Shown here: positions 42,619 through 50,736 of the stretch, one piece after another
How positions within the stretch are numbered: position 1 is the stretch's first letter
Layout: every line of letters starts with the position of its first letter
NCBI RefSeq assembly: GCF_021513255.1
Contig: NZ_CP090977.1
Location: 310,001 to 374,000 of the forward strand
Length of the DNA stretch: 64,000 bases
Direction of reading: 5' to 3'
DNA from: Planococcus sp. 107-1
Lineage (GTDB): Bacteria > Bacillota > Bacilli > Bacillales_A > Planococcaceae
Notes under the pieces: model-generated
Database searches by the model: none
Told to the model about the DNA's origin: nothing
Seen by the model: the letters and a program-made list of their open reading frames with translations, nothing else
Made by a program: the position numbers and the translations under genes

Positions 42619-42805
42619 TATATTGAAATTAGGGTAATAAAAGATAGGCAGAAGGTATGAAATATTGAATTTATAGAAGACTTAATTTTGCAAGCTTTTG
42701 AGTTTATAAGTAAAATATGGAGTGAATATCATAAGCCCAATGAATTATGGAATGTGCGGCTTGGAAAATGCCGACACGAAAAAATAGATGTTTAAGGGGT
42801 GTCCA

Positions 42806-44296
42806 ATGGATATTCGATTCAATCGCATTCCGCGTCTTTCGACTACTGGCCTTTATGGACCGGAGACACAGGAAATTAATGCTCTCGCTTACAACTCGGC
42901 AGATGTGGAAAAAGGGACTGCCTTTTTTTGTATTGCCGGGGAAAATACGGACGGCCATTTATACATTCAGGAAGCCATCAATAAAGGGGCTTCTGCCATT
43001 ATCGGTACAGATGCCCCAGTTTTAAAAAGTTTTGCCGATCAGCATGAAGAGTTGACGTTTCTTATCGTCGAAGATTCCAAGGCGGCGCTCGCCTGGACAT
43101 CCATTCATTTTTTTGGAAATGCACAGGATCGTTTAATTAAGGTCGGTGTAACGGGAACGAATGGCAAAACCACGACATCCACGTATGTCTATAACCTTTT
43201 CAACCTCCTTGGTATCCCCTCTGGCTTTTTAGGGACGACGGGCATCTGGAATTCTAAAGGAAAGATGGCGGTTAAGAAAAGCACGCCGACTACCCCGATG
43301 TCATCGGACATCCACCAAATCTTTTCACAACTGGCTCTGCTTGGGGATCGAGCAGCTTCCATGGAAGTGTCTTCCATTGCACTTGATCAGAAAAGGGTGG
43401 AAGGCATCGTTTTTGATGTAGCGATCCATACGAATATCTCAGAAGAACATTTGGAATATCATCATACATTTGAACATTATTTAAAATCAAAACTACTATT
43501 ATTTAAACAAGCTAAAGCGGCCGTAATCAATATCGATGATGCAGGCATGTCTAAAGAGATTTTGGCGGCTGTCGATTATCCAGCTTTAACGTATAGCCAG
43601 CATCGCGATTCGGAAGCAGATCTCGTTTGGGACAATATTCGGGTGATGCAAAACGGCATGAATTTCGATTTGCGTTATCAAGGCCAAAGCTATTTAGTGG
43701 AAGTTCCGCTATACGGCGAATACAATGCCGGGAATTTAACAGCTGCAATCGGCGCCGCATTGTTAGCGGGAGCAGATATGGAAAGAATCATTAAAGTCTT
43801 GCCGAATATGTCTCAAGTGGAAGGGCGCTTTCAAGTAATTGAAGGCCCGGAATCCCGGAAAATCATTTTGGACTATGCGCATACACCGGTAGCACTGGAT
43901 TTTGTGCTTCGTGAAGTGAACAAGCTTCAGCATAACCGGTTGATCGCTTTAATAGCGGGCATTGGCATCCGCGATTTTGCCAAGATGCCAAAGATGGCGA
44001 AAGCAGCTGAAGGAAAAGCCGATGTCCTCGTAGTTACTGTCGACCATCCGGGCTTCAATGATCCAACTGATGTGATCAATGAAGTATTAAAAGGCTTTAC
44101 GGTTCCTTATCAGCAAGAAGTGGTCACGGCCACTTCCAGGCATGATGCTGTGATTGCCGCGCTGAAAGAAAGCGGACCGAACGATATCATCCTCTTATCG
44201 AGCGGTTGCATCAACGGGGCGCAAATCGTTAAAGGTGAGTACATTCCCCATTCAGATGAAGAAATCATTGAAGGGTTTTTTCTAAAGCAAAGCTAA
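42806..44296 (+). CDS. MurE-like Mur ligase family protein
   Basis: The 496-residue protein, starting at ATG 42806 after AAGGGGTG, has the three Mur ligase domains: N-terminal LAYNSADVEKGTAFFCIAGENTDGH (UDP-binding), ATP-binding GVTGTNGKTTTS (P-loop, about 117-128), EVSSIALDQKRV, NISEEHLEYH, and the C-terminal VEGRFQVIEG and ILDYAHTP. It differs from MurE in the amino-acid recognition motif: the usual DNPR (diaminopimelate) or DDPN (lysine) site reads VDHPGFNDP. It stands alone, far from a dcw cluster. It may ligate an amino acid to a UDP-muramyl peptide or related substrate; the amino acid is unknown. Confidence 0.82.
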   Translation: MDIRFNRIPRLSTTGLYGPETQEINALAYNSADVEKGTAFFCIAGENTDGHLYIQEAINKGASAIIGTDAPVLKSFADQHEELTFLIVEDSKAALAWTSIHFFGNAQDRLIKVGVTGTNGKTTTSTYVYNLFNLLGIPSGFLGTTGIWNSKGKMAVKKSTPTTPMSSDIHQIFSQLALLGDRAASMEVSSIALDQKRVEGIVFDVAIHTNISEEHLEYHHTFEHYLKSKLLLFKQAKAAVINIDDAGMSKEILAAVDYPALTYSQHRDSEADLVWDNIRVMQNGMNFDLRYQGQSYLVEVPLYGEYNAGNLTAAIGAALLAGADMERIIKVLPNMSQVEGRFQVIEGPESRKIILDYAHTPVALDFVLREVNKLQHNRLIALIAGIGIRDFAKMPKMAKAAEGKADVLVVTVDHPGFNDPTDVINEVLKGFTVPYQQEVVTATSRHDAVIAALKESGPNDIILLSSGCINGAQIVKGEYIPHSDEEIIEGFFLKQS

Positions 44297-44410
44297 AGGG
44301 GACTTTAGTAAATATAAGGATTTATTGCGTGGAGTGTCTATGGCTAATCGAAGCTATAAGGTGCTCGCGCTTTTTTTATGGTCGGATCTTGGACGTTTGC
44401 GCTTTTTTTA

Positions 44411-44482
44411 TTGTCCAGCTCCAGCGCCCAGCCTCTCGGGATCTTAAGCCAGTCGAGACTACACGGGCGCTTGCGCTTTTCT
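44411..44482 (+). repeat. Short intergenic repeat, type III copy
   Basis: It starts GTCCAGCTCCAGCGCCCAGCC, here written as GTCCAGCTCC plus AGCGCCCAGCC, has TCTTAAGCC in the middle and ends GCGCTTGCGCTTTTCT. It matches 4456-4525. Partial element ends (GCGCTTTTTT) lie just upstream at 44365-44410. Confidence 0.75.
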
Positions 44483-44484
44483 TA

Positions 44485-44606
44485 TTGTCCAGGCTCCAAC
44501 AGCCAGGTTCTCGGGTCATAAGCCGTGCTGGCTGTGCGGCTGAAAAACGCCGCTTCGCCAGTCCGTCTTATGCCTTTCGAACCTAGGCGGCTGTTTGCGC
44601 TTTTCT
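44485..44606 (+). repeat. Palindromic intergenic element, type I copy
   Basis: It contains GTCCAGGCTCC, TCTCGGGTCATAAGCC, GGCTGTGCGGCTG, CGCCGCTTCGCCAG, CTTATGCC and the end TTTGCGCTTTTCT. It is the same family as 12266-12386 and 55084-55202 and lies directly behind the type III copy. Confidence 0.8.
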
Positions 44607-44689
44607 CGCATAAAAGGTCGCTTTTTTTGATTGGTTTGTGTTTAATAGAAGAGAAGGTTACATATAGAAAATGAATTGGAGTGAATGGA

Positions 44690-46072
44690 ATGCAATATCG
44701 TACAGAGAAAGACACGATTGGTGAAATTCAGGTAGAAGCTGACAAAATGTGGGGAGCCCAAACTCAACGCAGCGTGCAGAACTTTGCAATCGGCACTGAG
44801 CGTATGCCGCATGAAGTTGTTATGGCATTTGCTCAATTGAAAAAAGCGACAGCGAAAGCGAACCATAAACTCGGGAAATTATCCGAAGCAAAAATGAAAG
44901 CGATTGTAGCAGCTGCTGATGAAGTGATCGAAGGCAAATGGAATGACCATTTCCCATTGGTCGTTTGGCAAACAGGAAGCGGTACACAATCCAATATGAA
45001 CATGAACGAAGTATTGGCGCGCCGCGGCAATGAAATCTTGGCTGAGCAATCTTCAGAAGAGAAATTGCACCCGAACGACGATGTCAACATGTCTCAAAGT
45101 TCAAACGATACGTACCCGACAGCGATGCACGTTGCAGGCGTTATGGCGGTTACTGAAAACTTGTTGCCGGCAATCCAACAATTGAAAGCGACCTTGGACG
45201 AGAAAGCGAAAAAATTTGATGACATCATCAAAATCGGACGTACGCATTTGCAAGATGCGACACCTCTTACACTTGGCCAGGAAATCAGCGGCTGGAAGCA
45301 TATGCTTGAGAAAAGTGAACGCATGATCCGTGCAAGCGTTGAAGAAATGCGTGAACTTGCGATTGGCGGAACGGCTGTCGGAACAGGCATTAACGCTGAC
45401 GCAACATTCGGTCCATCGGTTGCAGAATTTATTGCGGAAGCGGTAGGTACTGCCTTCACTTCAGCTGAAAACAAATTCCATGCACTGACAAGCCACGACG
45501 AAATGGTTTATACACACGGCGCGATTAAAGCGTTGGCAGCGGATGCAATGAAGATTGCCAACGATGTTCGCTGGTTAGCAAGCGGTCCGCGCAGCGGCAT
45601 CGGAGAAATCACGATTCCTGCAAACGAGCCGGGCAGTTCGATCATGCCAGGCAAGGTCAACCCGACGCAAAGTGAAGCATTGACAATGGTTGCAGTTCAA
45701 GTCATGGGGAACGACGCAGCGATCGGATTTGCAGCGAGCCAAGGGAATTTCGAATTGAACGTATTCAAACCGGTTATCGCTTACAACTTCCTGCAATCTG
45801 TGCGCTTATTGACAGACAGCTTGATCAGTTTCGACGAACATTGTGCAGTGGGCATCGAAGCGAACTTGGATGTCATCGGCAACCACGTGAAAAACTCATT
45901 GATGCTCGTTACAGCATTGAACCCGCATATCGGCTACGAAAAAGCGGCAGCTATTGCAAAACAAGCACACGCTGACGGTTCAACATTGAAAGAGTCTGCT
46001 GTGAAGAGCGGCCATTTAACGGCTGACCAGTTTGACGAATGGGTTAAACCAGAAAACATGGTAGGAAAATAA
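44690..46072 (+). CDS. fumC: Class II fumarate hydratase FumC
   Basis: The 460-residue protein carries the class II fumarase signatures: [46 protein letters not shown] (in parts), [16 protein letters not shown], and the superfamily signature [11 protein letters not shown]. It interconverts fumarate and malate in the TCA cycle as a cytoplasmic homotetramer. The ATG at 44690 is seven bases after GGAGTG; a GTG nine bases earlier overlaps that site. Directly upstream lies a group of palindromic elements, with a terminator downstream. Confidence 0.97.
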   Translation: MQYRTEKDTIGEIQVEADKMWGAQTQRSVQNFAIGTERMPHEVVMAFAQLKKATAKANHKLGKLSEAKMKAIVAAADEVIEGKWNDHFPLVVWQTGSGTQSNMNMNEVLARRGNEILAEQSSEEKLHPNDDVNMSQSSNDTYPTAMHVAGVMAVTENLLPAIQQLKATLDEKAKKFDDIIKIGRTHLQDATPLTLGQEISGWKHMLEKSERMIRASVEEMRELAIGGTAVGTGINADATFGPSVAEFIAEAVGTAFTSAENKFHALTSHDEMVYTHGAIKALAADAMKIANDVRWLASGPRSGIGEITIPANEPGSSIMPGKVNPTQSEALTMVAVQVMGNDAAIGFAASQGNFELNVFKPVIAYNFLQSVRLLTDSLISFDEHCAVGIEANLDVIGNHVKNSLMLVTALNPHIGYEKAAAIAKQAHADGSTLKESAVKSGHLTADQFDEWVKPENMVGK

Positions 46073-46079
46073 AATCATT

Positions 46080-46110
46080 GGCGGCCAGGAAATTTCTGGC
46101 CGCTTTTTTA
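46080..46110 (+). terminator. Rho-independent terminator
   Basis: GCGGCCAG / CTGGCCGC followed by seven T ends fumC. Confidence 0.9.
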
Positions 46111-46129
46111 ATGCAAATGGGTGGATGAA

Positions 46130-46194
46130 AACTCATACGAGCGACTTTGCAACGGATTTGAGCGACTTTCGAGGAAATACGAGCAAGTCGCCAA
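46130..46194. repeat. Degenerate short-period GAGCGACTTT repeats
   Basis: ACGAGCGACTTTG, TTGAGCGACTTTC and ACGAGCAAGTCGC recur at about 20-base spacing directly after the fumC terminator. No coding potential is seen. Confidence 0.55.
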
Positions 46195-46270
46195 AAGCAT
46201 GGGATTCCAAAAGGATTTAGTCTCACGATGTCGAAATTACTACAATAGAAAACAGATAAAGAGGTGCAGC

Positions 46271-46933
46271 ATGCAAAAGACGTTTATCATGTCATGGAGC
46301 GGCGGGAAAGATTCGGCGCTTGCGTATTACCGGGCCGTTATGGAGGGGCACGTGCCCATCGCATTATTCACGATGTTCGAAGAGGATGGCACGAAATCGC
46401 GTTCGCACGGATTGCCGCTCGAGGTGATGGAAGCGCAGGCGGAGCGGATGGGATTGCCGCTTGTCATCGGAAAGGCAGATTGGTCCGGCTACGAACAAGA
46501 GTTTATCGAACATTTAAAGACGTTCAACGAGCAAGGAATCCAGATGGGTGTCTATGGGGACATCGATTTGGAGGACCACCGCGCTTGGGTCCAGAAAGTC
46601 AGTGCAGAAGCAGCGATGGAAGTTCATCACCCTCTATGGCAGGAAGCACGGAAGGAATTGCTTAAAGAGTTAATAGAAGAAGGTTTTAAAGCCGTCATCA
46701 CGGTAGTGGATACGACACGGTTAGATCCGAAGTTTTTAGGGCGGGAGTTTACTCTCGATTTAATCGAAGAGCTGGAGGCGGCCGGAGTGGATGCTTGCGG
46801 GGAAGAAGGCGAGTTTCATACAGTGATTGCTGATGGTCCGATTTTTGTCGAACCGGTGCCGCTTGTTTTCGGAGATCCATTTGAAGCAGGGAATTATCGT
46901 ATGCTGGAGGTCAAACTTCAATCCGGGGAGTGA
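46271..46933 (+). CDS. Dph6-like diphthine--ammonia ligase family ATP pyrophosphatase
   Basis: The 220-residue protein has the PP-loop SWSGGKDSALAYYRA near the N-terminus, the family motif YGDIDLEDHRAWVQKV, and the C-terminal DACGEEGEFHTVIADGP. This matches the adenine nucleotide alpha-hydrolase-like Dph6 family. In eukaryotes and archaea the enzyme makes diphthamide on EF2; bacteria lack diphthamide, so the bacterial homologue must amidate something else. The ATG at 46271 follows AAAGAGGTG; earlier starts read through the repeat block. It is the first gene of a tight three-gene group. Confidence 0.87.
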   Translation: MQKTFIMSWSGGKDSALAYYRAVMEGHVPIALFTMFEEDGTKSRSHGLPLEVMEAQAERMGLPLVIGKADWSGYEQEFIEHLKTFNEQGIQMGVYGDIDLEDHRAWVQKVSAEAAMEVHHPLWQEARKELLKELIEEGFKAVITVVDTTRLDPKFLGREFTLDLIEELEAAGVDACGEEGEFHTVIADGPIFVEPVPLVFGDPFEAGNYRMLEVKLQSGE

Positions 46934-46938
46934 TTTCA

Positions 46939-47937
46939 TTGATTCAGTTTATGGGTATCGAAGATCGCCATATTCGCCAGATGGCTGTGCTTTTGGCAAA
47001 GCGCCAGGAACGCGAACGAAAGCGGTTTTCTTTTTTAAAAGCCATGTTTGAAGAAATTGACGAAACGGAAGTCATCTTGCGCAAGCTGTTGGACCGCCCT
47101 TATATCAGTGGAATCGTCGCGGTGAGGGGAATCGATGTTATCGGCTACCTTCTTTATGAATTCAAGGAAAGTGCCGAACGCGGGCGGCATGTCTTCATCG
47201 ATTATGCTTCACTGGCTATCAGCGAAAACGAACATCCTCGGCTTTTGCGGTTATTGTATGCAGATGCTGGAGCGGAATGGGTCAAACATGGCTATTTTCA
47301 TCATGTCCTAATGGCACCGCTTGGCCATCCCCTTCTAATCGAAGAAATGCTGGATCAGTCTTTCCGCTACGAACAAAAATATGCGGTGCTGCCGCTAAAG
47401 GATTTCACGCCATCAGAAAATGAATCGGAGCCGGGACTGGAGTTTCGAAAAGGCACACCGGCTGATGGCCTGCTTCTCAGGAAAATGGCTGCTTGGAACA
47501 GTATCCACCAGGCAACGGCTCCTTCTTGGAATCCGATAACAAAAGAACTTTTGGATGAGATCAAACAAAGTTACAGCGAGGTCGCGAACGATGAAGAGGC
47601 GCTGTTTTGGCTGGCTGAACAAAGCGGACGTATGGCAGGCTTCCATATTTATTATCGGAAAGAAGATCCGCAGAATTTAGCCGTTCCATCCAATTGTGTG
47701 GAACTTCCAGCAGCTTCGACGAATCCGGAGATGCGTGGGAAAGGGGTAGGCCGAGCGCTTGCCAACCATTGTTTCATGGAAATAAAAAAGCTGGGCTTCG
47801 ACTATATTTACACCGATTGGCATACGCCCAATCACCTCTCTTCCTATTTTTGGCCGCGTATGGGCTTTGAACCGGTAATGGTGCGCATGTCACGGCAAAT
47901 CGATCCGCGAATTGCCTGGGCGCATGGCCAAGAATAA
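46939..47937 (+). CDS. Double GNAT-domain acetyltransferase
   Basis: The 332-residue protein starts at TTG 46939, eight bases after GGGGAG, with ATG 46951 as an alternative. It has a degenerate N-terminal GNAT half (DVIGYLLYEFKESAERG) and a clear C-terminal GNAT half (MAGFHIYYR, then ELPAASTNPEMRGKGVGRALANHCF with MRGKGVG as the acetyl-CoA loop, and YFWPRMGF). The arrangement resembles two-domain acyltransferases such as mycothiol synthase-like proteins. Substrate unknown. It directly follows the Dph6-like gene and precedes the GrdB-type gene. Confidence 0.8.
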   Translation: MIQFMGIEDRHIRQMAVLLAKRQERERKRFSFLKAMFEEIDETEVILRKLLDRPYISGIVAVRGIDVIGYLLYEFKESAERGRHVFIDYASLAISENEHPRLLRLLYADAGAEWVKHGYFHHVLMAPLGHPLLIEEMLDQSFRYEQKYAVLPLKDFTPSENESEPGLEFRKGTPADGLLLRKMAAWNSIHQATAPSWNPITKELLDEIKQSYSEVANDEEALFWLAEQSGRMAGFHIYYRKEDPQNLAVPSNCVELPAASTNPEMRGKGVGRALANHCFMEIKKLGFDYIYTDWHTPNHLSSYFWPRMGFEPVMVRMSRQIDPRIAWAHGQE

Positions 47938-47955
47938 GAAGTGGAGGCTAGAGGC

Positions 47956-48714
47956 ATGAAACGGAAAACAAAAGTCAAATCGAAACTTTCTGTCGCTTTT
48001 TCAACGAATTTTCCTGAAGCGTATAAAAAATTCACGCTTAAGCATGTCAATGAACGCCAAGGGATGCCGGAAACGGTTCTGGCTAAGCCTTTTAGAGAAT
48101 GCAAGGTAGCATTAATCACAACCTCTGGCATCCATTTGAAATCAGATCGCCCATTTGATGTTGATAATCCTGCCGGGGACCCCACATACCGCCTTATCCC
48201 GGCCGCGGCACAAGAAGAGGAATTGACGGTCACGCATATTTACTATAATACGAAATTTGCTAAAACCGATCCGACAATTGTCTTTCCTTTGCCGCAGCTA
48301 AGAGCGCTCACAGACAAAGGCGAAATCCGCTCTGTAGCGGATGTGAATGTCGGATTGAACGGCGGCATCCTTGAAACGAGCGCAGTGGAACAAGAAGCGA
48401 TTCCAAAAGTCATGGCGCTTTTTGAAAATGAACAAGTGGATATCGCTTTACTGGTCCCGGGCTGAGGTTCTTGCCATAACGTGCTTGGGCTGTATGCCCG
48501 GGCTTTAGAAGAAAGAGGTACCGCGACTGCCATGATTACGATTTTGCCCGAAGTAACCGATGCAGTCGGTGTTCCGAGAACAATGCATGTGCCTTTCAAA
48601 TTAGGGCGGCCATGCGGAGAACCCTTTGATTTTGAAACCCGGAAGAAAGTGGTAGATCAGTTGCTTGCATTAGCAATGAAACCAAGCGGCACTCGAATTG
48701 AATACCAGGAATAA
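47956..48714 (+). CDS. GrdB-family reductase-like predicted selenoprotein (UGSC), in-frame TGA
   Basis: The 252-residue frame runs from ATG 47956 (GGAGG eight bases upstream) to TAA at 48714 through a TGA at 48463-48465. It matches the B-component family of glycine/betaine/sarcosine reductases (FRECKVALITTSGIHLKSDRPFD; TIVFPLPQLRALTDKG). The region around the TGA reads VPG-U-GSCHNVLGLYARALEE, where U170-x-x-C matches the redox Sec motif of GrdB (UGTC). Homology continues unbroken after the TGA (EVTDAVGVPRTMHVPFKLGR). A SECIS-like hairpin follows at 48483-48503. It could reduce a cytoplasmic thiol or selenol substrate. The alternative is a Cys-to-stop mutation. Confidence 0.8.
48483..48503 (+). 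promoter_or_regulatory. Candidate bacterial SECIS element
   Basis: GCTTGGGC / GCCCGGGC forms an eight-base-pair stem with two G-U pairs and the five-base loop UGUAU. The loop carries G at its second position and begins 25 bases after the TGA, within the spacing known for bacterial SECIS hairpins. Confidence 0.65.
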
Positions 48715-48721
48715 AATCAAT

Positions 48722-48762
48722 AAAAACTCCGTTTTCCCTAAAAAGGAAAACGGAGTTTTTTA
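48722..48762. terminator. Bidirectional terminator
   Basis: AAAAACTCCGTTTTCC / GGAAAACGGAGTTTTT serves the selenoprotein gene and the convergent glycosyltransferase. Confidence 0.92.
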
Positions 48763-49806
48763 CTCTTTCTTGAAAACCCAGGCACGCTGAACGACGAATC
48801 CGAAAATGAACAACAGCGTGTCGACAAGCACTTTGAGGATGACTTCTCCTCGTCCAAGCCATTCCGCATATAGGAAATGGACGGATCCGGCAGAAACCAG
48901 CATGATAAACGCGGCCAGCAAGTAGTAGCGTATCAAAGACTTCCGGGAACCTTGGCCGAATACTTTGTGGCGGTTGACATAGTAATTGAAGAGGGACGAT
49001 AAGACCCGTGCGGCAACGGTTGCAAAAATAATGAATAATTGCGGTGCTTCCGGCCGGAACAATTGCAGGAAAATCCAATACAATCCGATATCGAGGCCAA
49101 ATGAAGCGGCGCCTGAAAGGCCGTAAAACAGGAATATCTTATAGATGTGAAAAGAATCGCGCAAAGGATGGAAATGCGAAGATTTATTCTCATCGATATA
49201 AACCGTTTCAATCGGCACTTCAGCTATTTGGATGCCTTTGGGTTTCAAAGCAGCGAGCATATTCATTTCGTACTCAAACCGTTCCCCGAGAACTGTCAGC
49301 AGCAGGCGCAGCTGGCTCACTGGGATTCCGCGAAGCCCCGTCTGCGTATCGGTGAGCGATGTGCCAGTTGATAAACGGAACAGCAGCCGAGTGAAACGAT
49401 TGCCGAAACGGCTCCGGAAAGGTACGTCTTTTTGCGTGAAATCCCGGACACCCATTACGAAACGGTCCGGAGTGCTCGATAATTGCTTGGCAATTTTCAG
49501 CATGTCGGCCACCAAATGCTGTCCGTCGGCATCTGCTGTAATCACCGCGTCATGCGGAAGGTTTTGATTGAGTATGTAATGGAAGGCGGTCTTTAGTGCA
49601 CGCCCTTTTCCTTGGTTGGCTGCATGGTGCAGCACAGTCACTTCAGGCAATGGCACCAAGGATTCAAAAAAAGGTGCATACTCGGCACCGCTGCCATCAT
49701 CGACCACGATAATCCGTTGAAATCCGGCTGCCAGGATCTCGTTTATCAGTTTTTCGCATTTATGGTCCGGTTTATAAGCCGGAATAATGACAGCGAATTG
49801 TTTCAC
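48760..49806 (-). CDS. Bifunctional glycosyltransferase family 2 / GtrA-like protein
   Basis: The 348-residue protein has an N-terminal GT2 domain (VIIPAYKPDHKCEKLINEI; IIVVDDGSG; the DxD-like TADADGQH; DTQTGLRG) to about residue 225, then a GtrA-like four-helix region (GLSGAASFGLDIGLYWIFLQLF; NYYVNRHKVF; QRAWVF). This fusion is typical of enzymes that load a sugar onto undecaprenyl phosphate and flip it for envelope glycosylation. It acts at the inner membrane face. The ATG at 49806 is preceded by AAGAAGGG on its strand. Confidence 0.9.
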   Translation of the reverse strand: MKQFAVIIPAYKPDHKCEKLINEILAAGFQRIIVVDDGSGAEYAPFFESLVPLPEVTVLHHAANQGKGRALKTAFHYILNQNLPHDAVITADADGQHLVADMLKIAKQLSSTPDRFVMGVRDFTQKDVPFRSRFGNRFTRLLFRLSTGTSLTDTQTGLRGIPVSQLRLLLTVLGERFEYEMNMLAALKPKGIQIAEVPIETVYIDENKSSHFHPLRDSFHIYKIFLFYGLSGAASFGLDIGLYWIFLQLFRPEAPQLFIIFATVAARVLSSLFNYYVNRHKVFGQGSRKSLIRYYLLAAFIMLVSAGSVHFLYAEWLGRGEVILKVLVDTLLFIFGFVVQRAWVFKKE

Positions 49807-50037
49807 GAAATCCCTTCTTTCTTCTCTTTTCGAGCAAGAGTTATTTTATGTATCATCTTTCAGGCCTTCTTCAAGAATTGCATATCCTCATGGGCAAGTC
49901 AAAAACCTTATTAGCAAAATACCCTCCTTCTTTCCTATTTATCCCTCTTCTTAAGAAATTCTTCATAAAACTCCTTGGAAATCGTTAAGATTTGATCTCT
50001 ATACTTGAATTATCCAGTAAGAGAGGGGCATTAAGCC

Positions 50038-50736
50038 ATGATTGAAATCCAAGACCTGCGCCATACGTTTGCGATTGGCAAAAAAGAACACGAACGGAAA
50101 GTTCCTGTATTAAAAGGCGTAACTTTAGACGTCCAAAAAGGGGAAATTGTTGCCATCCTCGGAAAGAGCGGTTCTGGCAAATCGACTTTATTGCATATTT
50201 TAGCCGGTTTTATGACACCGGAATCAGGCTCGGTTTTAGTGAATAAAAAAGAGACAGCCAAGATGAAAGAAGAAGAGAAAGCGGATTTCCGTTTGGCCAA
50301 TTTCGGGTTCATCTTTCAGAACTTCCAATTGATGCCGGGCCTCACCGCTTTTGAGAATGTGGAATTGCCTTTGAAGATCAAAGGAGAGACGGTGAAAAAA
50401 CGCCAGGCGAAAGTTCGCGGATTGCTTGAAAAAGTAGGATTGCAGGAAGTTGCTGACCATTATCCGAATGAATTGTCAGGCGGCCAGCAGCAGCGCGTCA
50501 GCATCGCAAGGGCTCTCGTCACCGACCCGCCGATTCTGCTGGCAGATGAGCCGACCGGAAGTCTGGATTCGGAGACTGAACAAGATATTTTGATGTTGAT
50601 CCAATCGCTGAACCAGTCGCTCGGGCTGACGTTTGTCATCATCACCCATGACGATGAAGTCGCAAATGTTGCGCATCGGCAATACCGTCTGCACGACGGG
50701 GAATTAGTGAAAGGAGAAAAGCGCCATGCAATTTAA
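50038..50736 (+). CDS. ABC transporter ATP-binding protein (MacB/LolD-type)
   Basis: The 232-residue ATPase has Walker A GKSGSGKST (about 41-49), Q-loop FQNFQLMPG, signature LSGGQQQRVSIARAL, Walker B ILLADEPTGSLD and H-loop ITHDDE. The TGSLD form is typical of the MacB/LolD/FtsE subclass. It overlaps the permease gene by 11 bases and powers a mechanotransmission-type transporter with it. Substrate unknown; related Bacillus systems handle antimicrobial peptides or lipids. Confidence 0.92.
   Translation: MIEIQDLRHTFAIGKKEHERKVPVLKGVTLDVQKGEIVAILGKSGSGKSTLLHILAGFMTPESGSVLVNKKETAKMKEEEKADFRLANFGFIFQNFQLMPGLTAFENVELPLKIKGETVKKRQAKVRGLLEKVGLQEVADHYPNELSGGQQQRVSIARALVTDPPILLADEPTGSLDSETEQDILMLIQSLNQSLGLTFVIITHDDEVANVAHRQYRLHDGELVKGEKRHAI

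Noticed and set aside
46121-46270. N-terminal extension of the Dph6-like protein
   Set aside because: It translates the degenerate repeat block; the ATG at 46271 has the ribosome site and starts at the family N-terminus.
46264-46665. Alternate-frame ORF inside the Dph6-like gene
   Set aside because: It is an Arg/Ala-rich shadow frame of a GC-rich conserved gene.
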